A DNA stretch of 64,000 nucleotides from Streptomonospora mangrovi (GTDB lineage Bacteria; Actinomycetota; Actinomycetes; Streptosporangiales; Streptosporangiaceae): the NCBI RefSeq assembly GCF_027604915.1, contig NZ_JAJAQC010000015.1:62001-126000 (forward strand), written 5' to 3'. Positions within the stretch are counted from its first letter, which is position 1. Each line of letters opens with the position of its first letter. Under the pieces are notes generated by a model. That model searched no databases. It saw only the letters and a program-made list of their open reading frames with translations, and was not told the origin of the DNA. Both the position numbers and the translations under genes were made by a program. Positions 16,587 to 25,604 of the stretch are shown in pieces.

Positions 16587-17926
16587 CAGCGGCTCCCCTC
16601 CGCGGCGGTGTCGGTGGCGGTGTCGGCGGCGGCCTCGGGCGCGGGCGGGCCGTCGGGCGGCGGCGCGGCGGGCGGCGCGCCGGCGGGGGCGGTGCCGCCG
16701 TCGGCGGCGGGCTCGGCGCCGGTGCCGCTGTCGGCGCCGGTGTCGGATCCGGTGGTGGGCGCCAGCGCGGCCAGCAGCGTCACCCGGGGGATCACGCCGA
16801 CGAAGCGGTCGGCGTCGTCCACCACGGCCAGCGGGTAGGGGCTCTCGGCGGCCTGGCCGAACAGGTCGGCCACCGGGGTGTCGGGGTGCACGCGCGCGAG
16901 GTCGGTGTCGATGAGGGAGTCCAGCTCCTTGACGTTGTCGCGGACCGCCGCGCCGATGACGTCCTCGCGCACCGCGCCGACGAGCTGGCGGTTGCGGCGC
17001 ACGACGAACGCCGACACGGTCTGGTTGTCGCGCATGGTCCGCAGCGCGGCGCGCGGGCCCTTGTCGGGGTCGATGACCGGGATCGGGGCCTCCATCACCG
17101 AGGAGGCGGTGAGGACGCGGGTGCGGTCGACGTCCTCGACGAACTGCGCCACGTAGTCGTTGGCGGGGTCGTTCAGGATCTCCTCGGCGGTGCCGATCTG
17201 GGCGACGCGGCCGTCGCGCAGCACGCAGATGCGGTCGCCCAGGCGCATGGCCTCGTTGAGGTCGTGGGTGATGAAGATGATCGTCTTGCCCAGCCGCGCC
17301 TGGAGCTCCAGCAACTGGGACTGCATGTCGCGGCGGATCAGCGGGTCCAGCGCGCTGAACGCCTCGTCCATGAGGATGATGTCGGTGTCGGCGGCCAGCG
17401 CGCGGGCCAGGCCGACGCGCTGCTGCATGCCGCCGGAGAGCTGGCCGGGAACCTTCGCCTCCCAGCCCTCCAGGCCGACCAGGGCCAGCGCCTCGCGCGC
17501 CTTGGCGTGGCGCTCGTCCTTGGCGACGCCGCGGACCTCCAGGCCGTAGGCGGCGTTGTCCAGGACCGTGCGGTGCGGGAACAGCGCGAAGTGCTGGAAG
17601 ACCATGCTGATCTTCTCGCTGCGGAGTTTGCGCAGCCCCGCCTTGGGCAGCGCGGTGATGTCGGTGCCGTCGACCTCGACCGTGCCGGCGGTGGGGGGCA
17701 GCAGGCCGTTGAGCATCCGGATGAGGGTGGACTTGCCCGAGCCGGAGAGGCCCATCACCACGAAGATCTCGCCGGGCTGGACCTCGAAGGAGACGTCGAT
17801 GACCGCCGCCGTGACGTTGAGGTGCTTGATCTCGTCGCGGTGCCGGCCGTCCGCCAGCAGGTCGACCGCCTTGCCCGGGCGTCTGCCGAAGATCTTGTAG
17901 AGCTTGTCTGCGCGTACTGCTGGCAC
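16586..17926 (-). CDS. proV: Glycine betaine-type ABC transporter ATPase with CBS domains, 446 aa
   Basis: Walker A GLSGSGKST (59-67), signature LSGGMQQR (163-170) and Walker B ILMDEA (184-189) are intact. Two CBS-like segments follow (about 275-395), which in OpuA-type transporters sense ionic strength or nucleotides. The last 45 residues are Ala/Pro/Gly-rich and low in complexity. GTG 17926 follows GAGGAG; the frame is open for 39 codons further upstream but in Pro/Arg-rich sequence. It is the first gene of the operon. The transporter likely imports compatible solutes under osmotic stress. Confidence 0.9.
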   Translation of the reverse strand: MPAVRADKLYKIFGRRPGKAVDLLADGRHRDEIKHLNVTAAVIDVSFEVQPGEIFVVMGLSGSGKSTLIRMLNGLLPPTAGTVEVDGTDITALPKAGLRKLRSEKISMVFQHFALFPHRTVLDNAAYGLEVRGVAKDERHAKAREALALVGLEGWEAKVPGQLSGGMQQRVGLARALAADTDIILMDEAFSALDPLIRRDMQSQLLELQARLGKTIIFITHDLNEAMRLGDRICVLRDGRVAQIGTAEEILNDPANDYVAQFVEDVDRTRVLTASSVMEAPIPVIDPDKGPRAALRTMRDNQTVSAFVVRRNRQLVGAVREDVIGAAVRDNVKELDSLIDTDLARVHPDTPVADLFGQAAESPYPLAVVDDADRFVGVIPRVTLLAALAPTTGSDTGADSGTGAEPAADGGTAPAGAPPAAPPPDGPPAPEAAADTATDTAAEGSR

Positions 17927-18702
17927 GGTCTCCTCTTTGCGGCTGTACGGCCGCCGCGCGGCCGGCCGGGGGGCGGCCGGGGGCGCGGCGGGCGGGGGCG
18001 GTCTCGTCTTCCTCGGGGGCGCACCGCGCGGCAGCCGCGCCAACGGTTACCCAACGTGACCGTTTTCGCCGTTGGCGGCGTACGCGCTACGCCGTCGTCG
18101 CCGGCTCCAGGGGCTCTCGATCCGGGGCGGCGGCTGCCGCACCGGGTCGAGAAGCCCTGCGCACCGGCGGTGTCCTCACCATTCCTTAAGTCCTGTTTAT
18201 GGCCGTACGAACCATACAGACCAAAGCTGACGCCGTCCCGTTCGCTCGTCACGGAGAGATAACACGTTTACGTTTGCCGAGGAAGCCGAAAGCGGACGTG
18301 CGCACCGCACTTGGGGTAAGCCGGACCGCGCGATTGTGATTTGCGACACATGCGGGAAAGCCGTGAAGACCGTCACTTCCTTCACGTCGCAGCAGCTCAA
18401 AACGGTTACGCAGGGGTCGGCCGCGTGTGAGGAGGGTGATCCCGCCCGGAGCGGGCGAACCGGCGGCGCGCGCACCGACCTGGCGGCCCGGTCGGCCGCA
18501 TCCGGCCGCCGCGCGCGCCCGCGCGGACGCCCGCCCGGGCGCCCTCGGGGGCGGCGCCGGCCATCACCCACGGTGAACAGGGACGGTGCTCCCGCACCCC
18601 GGCCGCCGGGTGCCGCGCGGGGGCCGGCGGCTGGTCACGAGGGGGGCGCGGGGGCCGCGAACGCCCTACCCGCGCCGGATCGCGTCGCATACAGTCGTAG
18701 AG
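17927..18702. other. 776-bp intergenic region between divergent transporter and rhomboid genes
   Basis: No gene is supported here. The middle (18180-18420) is AT-richer and should hold the promoters of the divergent genes. The 9-mer AACGGTTAC occurs twice, at 18042-18050 and 18401-18409, the first next to an imperfect inverted partner (GTGACCGT at 18056-18063). The remainder is GC-rich and without clear structure. No known riboswitch pattern was recognised. Confidence 0.4.
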
Positions 18703-19311
18703 GTGACGCACTCCCGGATAGTCGGCTTCCTCACCGTCGCGGCGATGCTCGTCGCCATGTGGGTCCTCGAGATCGTGGACACCGTCCTGGGCGGCGCCCT
18801 CGACGCCGTCTTCGGCCTGCACTCCTGGGTCGTGGCCAACGCCTGGAGTGTGCTGACCTACCCGTTCATGCACGCCGACTTCAACCACCTGATCGGCAAC
18901 TCCGTGCCGTTCCTGGTGCTGGGCTCGCTGGTGGCGTTCAGCGGTCTGGGCCGGTTCGTGTGGACCACGCTGATCGTGATGGTGGTCAGCGGGATCGGCG
19001 TCTGGCTGTTCACCCCGGAGGGCGCCCTGACGGTGGGGGCGAGCGGGCTGGTGTTCGGCTACTTCGGCTACACCGTGCTCCGCGGGATCGTCGAGCGCCG
19101 CACCGTCGACATCGTGATCATGATCTGCGTGGTCATCTTTTACGGCACCCTCATCTGGGGCGTGCTGCCGCAGCAGGAGGGCATCTCCTGGCAGGGCCAC
19201 CTGTTCGGGTTCATCGGCGGCCTGTTCTCGGCCTACGCCCTCCCCCGCCGCCGCCCGCGCCCCACCCCCGCGCCCGGCTACGGCCCTTCAGGCTGGCCGG
19301 AGCGCCGCTGA
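18703..19311 (+). CDS. Rhomboid-family intramembrane serine protease, 202 aa
   Basis: Six predicted membrane helices carry the rhomboid signatures: HxxxNHLIGN on helix 2 (His57, His62, Asn66), catalytic Ser114 in GASGLVFG and catalytic His166 in WQGHLFGFIGG. It should cut membrane proteins within the bilayer; the substrate is unknown. GTG 18703 gives a start just before the first helix. A TACAGT -10-like box ends only 8 bases upstream, so the transcript is probably leaderless. Confidence 0.88.
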   Translation: MTHSRIVGFLTVAAMLVAMWVLEIVDTVLGGALDAVFGLHSWVVANAWSVLTYPFMHADFNHLIGNSVPFLVLGSLVAFSGLGRFVWTTLIVMVVSGIGVWLFTPEGALTVGASGLVFGYFGYTVLRGIVERRTVDIVIMICVVIFYGTLIWGVLPQQEGISWQGHLFGFIGGLFSAYALPRRRPRPTPAPGYGPSGWPERR

Positions 19312-19350
19312 GCGCCGGCCCGGAGGACGTGCAGCGCCGTCACCGCGTTT

Positions 19351-19938
19351 TCACCGGTCAGCGCCGTCCATCCCCCACCGAAAGTTCAGGTAGGACCGCG
19401 AGGGCGTGGGCCCGCGCTGGTCCTGGTAGCGCGACCCGTACTGCGCGGACCCGTAGGGGAACTCCGCCGGCGAGGTCAGCCGGAACATGCACAGCTGCCC
19501 GATGCGCATGCCGGGGTAGAGCTTCATCGGCAGCGTGGCGACGTTCGACAGCTCCAACGTGACATGCCCGGAGAACCCGGGGTCGATGAACCCGGCGGTG
19601 GAGTGCGTCAGCAGCCCGAGCCGCCCCAGCGAACTCTTGCCTTCGAGCCGACTGGCGATGTCGTCGGGCAGCCCCACGACCTCGTAGGTGGAGGCGAGCA
19701 CGAACTCCCCCGGATGCAGGATGAACGGCTCGTCCCCGTCGGGCTCGACCAGCCGCGTCAGATGCGGCTGCTCGACGGCGGGGTCGATGTGCGGGTACTT
19801 GTGGTTCTCAAACACCCGGAAGTACCGGTCCAGCCGCACGTCGATACTGGAAGGCTGAACCAGCCCGGGTTCATACGGATCGATCTTGACCCGCCCGGAC
19901 TCGATTTCAGACCTGATGTCACGATCAGAGAGCAGCAC
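19351..19938 (-). CDS. dcd: dCTP deaminase, 195 aa
   Basis: The full-length trimeric dUTPase-fold enzyme is recognisable by [30 protein letters not shown], the catalytic segment [23 protein letters not shown] (split here as GKSSLGR and [11 protein letters not shown]), and the C-terminal [11 protein letters not shown]. Actinobacterial members often convert dCTP directly to dUMP, feeding thymidylate synthesis. It is convergent with the rhomboid gene. A tRNA-Gly follows on the opposite strand. Confidence 0.95.
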   Translation of the reverse strand: MLLSDRDIRSEIESGRVKIDPYEPGLVQPSSIDVRLDRYFRVFENHKYPHIDPAVEQPHLTRLVEPDGDEPFILHPGEFVLASTYEVVGLPDDIASRLEGKSSLGRLGLLTHSTAGFIDPGFSGHVTLELSNVATLPMKLYPGMRIGQLCMFRLTSPAEFPYGSAQYGSRYQDQRGPTPSRSYLNFRWGMDGADR

Positions 19939-20040
19939 GCTCCAGAACCTACCTGCTCCGACCCACCGAGGATCCGGTTACCCGCACCCCGCCAACTTCC
20001 GGTAAGCTAACGCCGTAGCCCACCCACCTTGGGCGCTCAC

Positions 20041-20111
20041 GCGGATGTAGTTCAATGGTAGAACTTCAGCTTCCCAAGCTGATAACGCGGGTTCGATTCC
20101 CGTCATCCGCT
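20041..20111 (+). tRNA. tRNA-Gly (anticodon CCC)
   Basis: A full cloverleaf is visible: acceptor stem GCGGATG (20041-20047) with CATCCGC (20104-20110), a D-arm with TTCAATGGTAGAA, an anticodon loop TTCCCAA and a T-arm GGGTTCGATTCCC. The discriminator is T20111 and CCA follows directly. Its 3' half is the attachment site of the integrated element, which restores the gene end so that the tRNA stays functional. Confidence 0.97.
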
Positions 20112-20112
20112 C
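20069..20112 (+). repeat. attL: tRNA-Gly 3' end
   Basis: These 44 bases are identical to 31431-31474 in the same orientation. They run from the 5' side of the anticodon loop to one base past the acceptor stem, the usual core of tRNA-targeting tyrosine integrases. Confidence 0.95.
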
Positions 20113-20122
20113 CAGACAGCAA

Positions 20123-20160
20123 AGAGCCAGGTCAAACCGGGTTTCCGGTGACCTGGCTCT
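20123..20160. terminator. Terminator between tRNA-Gly and int
   Basis: A perfect 12-bp stem (20123-20134 with 20149-20160) is followed on the plus strand by CGCCTTTT. It could stop the tRNA transcript and, from the other side, the int operon. Confidence 0.75.
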
Positions 20161-20212
20161 CGCCTTTTCCAGCACGTCCGAGCGGCCCGCGTGCCAGTTC
20201 CTTGCCAGATGC

Positions 20213-21412
20213 TCAGCCGGGGGCGCCGACCACCGGCGGTTCGCCCCGGCCGTCCTCATCCCCGTCGTCACGGTCGGTGGCGCCGCCGGAACCATCCTGG
20301 GAGCGCTTCAGCTCCTCCGCCGCCCGCTTGCCGAGCGCGTCGGCGATGTCCCGGGCGCGGTCACTGCGCGCGTGCATGTAGATGAGCGCGGCCCGCGTGC
20401 TGGAGTGCCCCATCCGATCCATGAGTTCGCGCAGCGAGGCCCCGGCCTCAGCGGCGTAGGTGTTGCCCGTGTGCCGCAGGTCGTGCAGGTGCACGCCTTC
20501 CAGGCCGACCGCCGCGCAGGCGTCGGCCCAGTACTTGGAGAAGTTCGCGCGTCGGAGCTGGTTGCCCTTCACACCGACGAAGACGAACCCGTTGGGGCCG
20601 GGGGCGGCGTAGTCGCGCAGGTGCCGTTGCAGGTCCCCGATGATGAGTTCGGGCAGCTCGACCGTGCGGAAGCCCGCCTTGGACTTGGGCTTGCCGGGCA
20701 CCAGCTCGGCGAGGTCGTAGACCGTCTCCCGAATGGTCACCGTCTGCGCGTCGAGGTCGAGGTAACGCCGCCGCAGACCGGCCAACTCCCCCCACCGCAG
20801 GCTGCCGAACGTCGCGAGCAGTACCAGCGCCCGGTATCGGGGGTTGATGGCGTCGGCCAGCTTGAATACCTCGGCGACCGACAGCACCGGCCGCTCCTCA
20901 CTGTGCTCTTGACCCGCGCCCTCGATCTGGCACGGGTTCTTCCGGATCAGCTCATCCCGCACGGCGGTGTTCATGATCGCCCGAATGAGCCGGTACGCCT
21001 TGGCGACGGTCGTCTTGCCGACCTTGGACTTGCGCCGGGCGGTGCGCCACTTGCGCACGTGCGCCTCTTTGATGTCGTTCAGCGACATGTCGCCGAAGAA
21101 CGGGTTGAGGTGGATGCGGAGAAGACCTTCGTAAAGCTGTGCGGTCTTGGGCGCCAGGTCGCGGTCTTCGAGCCAGTCCCCCGCATAGACGCGGAAGAGC
21201 ACCGATCCGGCGTCAGGGTCGATCCACTCTTGCCGAGCGATCTCGGCTTCCTTGAGACTCAGCCAACGCTCAGCCGACTTACGGCTGTCGAAGGTCCGAT
21301 CGGCGGGCCGGAACACGCCGTCCGGGCCGAGGTAGCGGGCTTGCCAGCGCCCCGAGGCGATCTGCCGAACGGAGCCGAACTGCCGCCGGTGACCCTTGTT
21401 GTTTCCGCCCAT
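20213..21412 (-). CDS. int: AICE tyrosine integrase, 399 aa
   Basis: The arm-binding domain (about 1-65), SAM-like core-binding domain (70-165) and catalytic domain are complete, with Arg206, His310, Arg313, His336 and nucleophile Tyr345. The acidic tail after 365 is variable. It inserts the element into tRNA-Gly at the adjacent att core. The start lies directly behind the excisionase stop, so the two are co-translated at the end of the rep-tra operon. Confidence 0.95.
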   Translation of the reverse strand: MGGNNKGHRRQFGSVRQIASGRWQARYLGPDGVFRPADRTFDSRKSAERWLSLKEAEIARQEWIDPDAGSVLFRVYAGDWLEDRDLAPKTAQLYEGLLRIHLNPFFGDMSLNDIKEAHVRKWRTARRKSKVGKTTVAKAYRLIRAIMNTAVRDELIRKNPCQIEGAGQEHSEERPVLSVAEVFKLADAINPRYRALVLLATFGSLRWGELAGLRRRYLDLDAQTVTIRETVYDLAELVPGKPKSKAGFRTVELPELIIGDLQRHLRDYAAPGPNGFVFVGVKGNQLRRANFSKYWADACAAVGLEGVHLHDLRHTGNTYAAEAGASLRELMDRMGHSSTRAALIYMHARSDRARDIADALGKRAAEELKRSQDGSGGATDRDDGDEDGRGEPPVVGAPG

Positions 21413-21637
21413 CTATGCGGCCCTCCTCATGCGCAGGGTCACCGGCTGGACAAGGCCGGAGGCGATGAACTCTTCGAGCGCCGACGCGGGGATGCGGACG
21501 TGCCTTCCGATGCGCACGAACGCAATGCGTCGCTCCTCGATCAGCCGCCGGGGGTAGCGCTCACTCGTGTTCAGCCGATCGGCCGCCTCAGCCACGGTCA
21601 AAAGGCGGTCCGTCGTCCAGGTCTCTTGCTTGGACAT
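21413..21637 (-). CDS. xis: Excisionase / MerR-type helix-turn-helix protein, 74 aa
   Basis: The protein is a single small winged-helix DNA-binding domain (LLTVAEAADRLNTSERYPRRL, then IGRHVRIPASALEEF) typical of AICE Xis proteins that steer the integrase towards excision. Its start shares one base with the rep stop (TGATG) and its stop abuts int. Confidence 0.88.
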   Translation of the reverse strand: MSKQETWTTDRLLTVAEAADRLNTSERYPRRLIEERRIAFVRIGRHVRIPASALEEFIASGLVQPVTLRMRRAA

Positions 21638-23319
21638 CAGGCAGCACCCTTCATTGCCGAAAAGTCGTGGGGGTTGGGTTGTCGCGCGGCGTCGAGTTGG
21701 GCGCGGCGTTTGAGGGCTTCGCCGACCGCGCGCAGCAGGCGGTGTTCGCGGGGCGGGACGTCGGGGTCGGTGGGCCGTGCCAGCTCCCAGGCGTGGTTGC
21801 CGGAGGCCACCGGCGCGAGCGCCGGCGGTTGGGCGTCGTGGTCCTGGCCCTCATCGCCGGGACGGACGCCGAGGGTCTTGAGGACCCAGGTGAGGCGGTC
21901 GGCTTTGTGGTCGGCCATGGTCTTGCCCGACCACTTGCGCGAGACCAGGACGCGGCGTCCGGCGTAGCCGAGGTGTTCGCGGCGATGCGCCTTGGACCGG
22001 CAGAACCCCGGCACCATCCCCGGCTTGGCGCCGTCGGGTTGGACGCCGTAGCGCAGCCAGTTGGCGCAGCGGGGCGAGCAGGGCTCGAACCGCAGGGCCT
22101 CGACGAGGCGTTCGACGTGGCGGGCTTGGGCGTCGGTCTCCACCTGGTGGCATTCGGCGATGTCCTTGGTCAGGTACTTCGCGAGGTAGCGAACGCACCG
22201 GTCGGCATCCGGCGACCCGGCCAGGACGCCTTTGGCGTCGACCTGCGGGCCGAAGCGGACCACGTGCATGGGTTGGGCGTTGGGGTCGGCGTCGAGGGCG
22301 TCCAGCGCCTCATCCCAGGTGGGCAGCACCTCCCCCGTGCGGGGATCGACGTAGGTCCCTACCGCTTCGTCCCAGAGGGGCAGGTTGGCGCCGTCGTAGA
22401 CCACCTCATCGGCGGGCGGCCACCAGACCTGGTGGTAGGTGGCGGCGGCGATCTGGCGCAGCTCCGCGCGTGGGATGGTGCCCCGTGTGGCCATGTGCAG
22501 GTGCGGCGCGAGACGCCGTTGCGGTTCCACCGTGGCGAAGTACTGCACATCAAAGCCCGCGACGCGGCGGAGGTTCTGCACGAAGCGGTCGATGAGCTTG
22601 GAGAAGTGCAGGGCGTCGCGCGCGGCCCGCCGGTAGTCATAGGTCGAGGGATCCACAGGTGTCCCGTCCGAGCGCACGCGGCCGTAGGTGTCGCAGGTCA
22701 GGGTGATGAACAGCGAGGGCCGGAACACCCGCCCCGTCTCCGGGTCCTCGAACGCCCGGCCCACGGTGGTGGGCACCTTCTGCCGCTTGGGCAGCTCGGG
22801 GGCGTCCTGGCGGCGCCTGGTGGAGCGCACCCGCCGCGACCGCCCCGAGGCCGAGGTGTTCCGCGAGACCGAGCCGCGCAGGCCGGAGGCGGTGATCTCG
22901 GCGTCCAGATCGGCGATGGCCGCATCCAGCGCCGCCACCTCATCCGGAGTGGCGCGGCCAGCTTCCACCAGGCGGTCACGCTCGGCGGTGACCATCGCGC
23001 GGCGTTCGACCCAGGCGCGTTGCACCTCGCTCGCGGGATCGGGGACGACGACCGGGTCCTGGTCGAGGTGCCAGCCCTCCTCGCACTGGGTGCGGCGGAT
23101 CGAGCGCTTGCGCCGGGCACACGCCGGGCAACGCGACTCCAGCGTGGAGTTGCACGGCACGTCGATGATCTCGGTGCGGCCGGTGGTGATGTCGGTGCGG
23201 CGCAGCGCCACCGGACGGATGCACACCCCCTTCTCGGCCGCGATGGTCTCGGTCACCTCCCGCGCCAGGGGTTGGGCGAGGCGCTCGGCCCGCGTGCTCT
23301 TGCCGGTCGGGGTGGGCAT
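21637..23319 (-). CDS. repSA: RepSA-type replication initiator, 560 aa
   Basis: This initiator is expected to nick the origin and start rolling-circle replication of the excised element. The HUH metal motif is His273-x-His275 (APHLHMATRG), and the nicking tyrosines are probably Tyr378 and/or Tyr382 in RYLAKYLTK. The N-terminal part has a zinc-binding set (Cys33, Cys56, CPAC at 64-67). Coiled-coil sequence covers about 100-145. It lies between traB and xis with one-base overlaps at both ends. The double-strand origin is usually inside or next to the gene but was not located. Confidence 0.92.
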   Translation of the reverse strand: MPTPTGKSTRAERLAQPLAREVTETIAAEKGVCIRPVALRRTDITTGRTEIIDVPCNSTLESRCPACARRKRSIRRTQCEEGWHLDQDPVVVPDPASEVQRAWVERRAMVTAERDRLVEAGRATPDEVAALDAAIADLDAEITASGLRGSVSRNTSASGRSRRVRSTRRRQDAPELPKRQKVPTTVGRAFEDPETGRVFRPSLFITLTCDTYGRVRSDGTPVDPSTYDYRRAARDALHFSKLIDRFVQNLRRVAGFDVQYFATVEPQRRLAPHLHMATRGTIPRAELRQIAAATYHQVWWPPADEVVYDGANLPLWDEAVGTYVDPRTGEVLPTWDEALDALDADPNAQPMHVVRFGPQVDAKGVLAGSPDADRCVRYLAKYLTKDIAECHQVETDAQARHVERLVEALRFEPCSPRCANWLRYGVQPDGAKPGMVPGFCRSKAHRREHLGYAGRRVLVSRKWSGKTMADHKADRLTWVLKTLGVRPGDEGQDHDAQPPALAPVASGNHAWELARPTDPDVPPREHRLLRAVGEALKRRAQLDAARQPNPHDFSAMKGAA

Positions 23320-24731
23320 CAGCCCTCCGCCCCCGCCACAGCGTCGGCCATGGCGTCGATGTGGGTATCGGAGACGAACGCGGCCCGTACACGGACGGGG
23401 ACCGGGGAGCCCTCCAGCTTCACAAACCCCACCCCGGGTAGCTCGGGGTCGATGAGGTGGGCGTTGGCGCCCCGGTCGCGGGCGCCCTCCCCGAGCACCA
23501 TGTCCACCTGGCTTGCCTCATCCAGGCGAAGCGCGATCTTGTCGGGGAACAGGTTGCGCAGGTTCAGCACCTCCTTGCGGGGGTCCTGGAGCGCGGCCAG
23601 GACGCAGAACCCCACCGAGCGCCCCTGACTGGTCAACGTCGCGATGGCGTTCTCGGCGCGGCGGCGGATATCGCGGTCGGGGTGGTAGGCGGTCAGGAAC
23701 GCCACCTCGTCCAGGACGATCACGGTGAATGGGTCGCGCGTGGTGGGGGTGTGGACGCGTTGGCGTCCGGCGTAGCGTTCGGCCCGCTCCTGCATCGCGG
23801 CCACCGCCGCTTCGAGGAGGGCCACGGCGGATTCGGCGTCGGCCGCGTAGTGCGCGAACAGGGCGAGCCCGTAAGACAGTTCCATGCGCTTGGGGTCGAT
23901 CGCCCACACCTCGGCGATACCGACCTCGATCGCTGAGGACATCGCGCGGATGGCCGACCACAGCACCGAGCCCTTACCGGCCCCGGTCACTCCGACCGTG
24001 AGGACGTGGGTGCCGTGCAGCCGCAGGAACCAGGGTTCGCCGTCCTCACAGATCCCCACGGGCAGGGCCGCCAGGTCCGGTTCCTCGGGGATCGGGAGTG
24101 CGTCGATGGGGTCGGCGAGGGTGTCATAGCGCGGGAACTCCAGCACCACATCCCTGGGTCCGCGCACTTCGACCCGGCAGGAGGGGGCGCCGAACCCGTG
24201 GGCCAGCTCGGTCACGCGTTTCTGGAAGTCGGCCGGGGACGTGCCGGCCACGATCCGCACCCGCACCCGGTCGGCCCACGCCGAGCACGTCACTCCCCGG
24301 ATGCGGGGAAGGTACTGGCGCTCAAGGTAGGACTCGGCCAGACCGGAGACCACCAGCACCGGTTGCCAGTGCCGCTGATAGGTCCAGGCCCACCGCCACG
24401 CGGCCAGCACCCGCAGCGCCACCCGGTCGCGAAACGAGCGCGGCCACCGCCGCCACCACACCAGCAGCACCGCGTCAGCGATCGACCAGGCGACGGCGAG
24501 CCCGAGCCAGCCGGTGTAGTGCCACAGGGCCACCGAGACGGCCACAGACATCACGGCCACCGGGAACCGGAACGGTAGGACGAGAAGGAAGGGCACCAGG
24601 CGCCACATCCACCCGGCCAGGATGAACACCCCCGGCGTCTGGACGACCGGGGTGGCGAAGCGGAAGCTCTGCGCCGGGACCGGCGCGGTCGGCTGCACCT
24701 GTGCGGCCCCGTTGCTCTTGCGGCCCAGCAT
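23319..24731 (-). CDS. traB: FtsK/SpoIIIE-like conjugative DNA translocase TraB, 470 aa
   Basis: Two or three N-terminal membrane helices (about 35-95) precede an FtsK-type motor with Walker A GVTGAGKG (247-254) and Walker B VIVLDE (337-342). In mycelial actinomycetes this single protein pumps double-stranded plasmid DNA from hypha to hypha. The C-terminus includes a short segment after the ATPase that usually recognises the clt repeats. TGATG overlaps join it to its neighbours on both sides. Confidence 0.92.
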   Translation of the reverse strand: MLGRKSNGAAQVQPTAPVPAQSFRFATPVVQTPGVFILAGWMWRLVPFLLVLPFRFPVAVMSVAVSVALWHYTGWLGLAVAWSIADAVLLVWWRRWPRSFRDRVALRVLAAWRWAWTYQRHWQPVLVVSGLAESYLERQYLPRIRGVTCSAWADRVRVRIVAGTSPADFQKRVTELAHGFGAPSCRVEVRGPRDVVLEFPRYDTLADPIDALPIPEEPDLAALPVGICEDGEPWFLRLHGTHVLTVGVTGAGKGSVLWSAIRAMSSAIEVGIAEVWAIDPKRMELSYGLALFAHYAADAESAVALLEAAVAAMQERAERYAGRQRVHTPTTRDPFTVIVLDEVAFLTAYHPDRDIRRRAENAIATLTSQGRSVGFCVLAALQDPRKEVLNLRNLFPDKIALRLDEASQVDMVLGEGARDRGANAHLIDPELPGVGFVKLEGSPVPVRVRAAFVSDTHIDAMADAVAGAEG

Positions 24732-24961
24732 CAGAGACCACCCGCCTCGTCCTCATCGGTGGAGCAGGCGGCGGCCAGTTCGGCGCGCGCCGCCTCAGCA
24801 ACCGCGTGGGTCTCCGGATCGGCCGTGGACTGGGCGATGCGGTCAAGGAGGGAGGACTTCCAGGCCAGCAGCGACACGCCGTCACCGGTCGAGCGGGACC
24901 GCAGCGCGGCCAGGAAGTCGGCGATCTCACGCGGACTCACCCGCGCGGTTCGGTCGGACAT
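24731..24961 (-). CDS. Small AICE protein, 76 aa
   Basis: This helical acidic protein has no motif I recognise. ATG 24961 follows AGAGGTGT. Its stop overlaps the TraB start by one base, so it probably helps transfer or intramycelial spread. Similar-sized proteins sit before traB in many such elements. Confidence 0.7.
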   Translation of the reverse strand: MSDRTARVSPREIADFLAALRSRSTGDGVSLLAWKSSLLDRIAQSTADPETHAVAEAARAELAAACSTDEDEAGGL

Positions 24962-25071
24962 ACTGAAGACACCTCTTCTGCCATCACGTGATTGGGAAGT
25001 CGCGGATCAGAGGGGTTGAAGGGGCGGCCGGGTGCGCCAACACCAACGGCCGCCCCGCTTGGGTTCAGCGG

Positions 25072-25488
25072 CTAGCTCGCGTCCTTGGCGGCGGCAGCGG
25101 CGGGGGTCTTGCGGGCGCCCGCGCTACTGGGGGTCTTCACGCCCCGAGCCCGCAGCGAGTAGGCCACCCGAGGGCGCCGCCCGGAGTCATCGACGTAGGG
25201 CATGACCGACATGGCCTCGAACTCGATCGGCCGGAACGGCAGGCCCGGCACCTCGTCGGGCAGCACGGGGCAGTGCTCGGCGGCGACCTTGACCTTCACC
25301 GACTTGGCCTTGCCCCGCGCTTCGGGGTCGGCGTCGATCACGTCCACCGCCCACAGCGGCAGCCCCGTCGCCTTGTCGAGCTGCGGGCGCTTGGTCTCGA
25401 AATCGGTCACCGGCTCCACTCCCAGCGCGAACGCGCCGTAGGGGAACACCGTCCCGAAGTCGATCGGCAGCGCACCCTGAATGGCCAT
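25072..25488 (-). CDS. SCO3933-like AICE regulatory protein, 138 aa
   Basis: The sequence (FETKRPQLDKATGLPLW, then AEHCPVLPDEVPGLPFRPIEFE) matches the small conserved protein that opens the transfer operon in many Streptomyces AICEs and is named after SCO3933. The C-terminus is Ala/Lys-rich. It is probably the first gene of the operon that runs to int; two candidate GntR operators lie 33-89 bases upstream of its start. Confidence 0.78.
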   Translation of the reverse strand: MAIQGALPIDFGTVFPYGAFALGVEPVTDFETKRPQLDKATGLPLWAVDVIDADPEARGKAKSVKVKVAAEHCPVLPDEVPGLPFRPIEFEAMSVMPYVDDSGRRPRVAYSLRARGVKTPSSAGARKTPAAAAAKDAS

Positions 25489-25520
25489 AGTGTTCTCCTC
25501 AACAGTTCCTCCGGACGACC

Positions 25521-25577
25521 ACTCGTCCGATCAAGTGAGTGTCTGCACTGTAATGGAAGCAACTTGACCGCACAAGT
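25521..25577. promoter_or_regulatory. Two candidate GntR operators before the rep-tra operon
   Basis: ACTCGTCCGATCAAGT (25521-25536) and ACTTGACCGCACAAGT (25562-25577) share the form ACTYG-N6-CAAGT; the second is a perfect inverted repeat in its arms. A third copy lies before the gntR gene at 26360-26375. The AT-richer bases between them should hold the operon promoter. Confidence 0.6.
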
Positions 25578-25604
25578 GAATAAGGTGCCTGTGGGCGTGT
25601 CGTC

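Noticed and set aside
17927-18702. Possible riboswitch before the betaine transporter
   Set aside because: I looked for conserved c-di-AMP-type cores and terminator-like leader structures and saw no convincing match.
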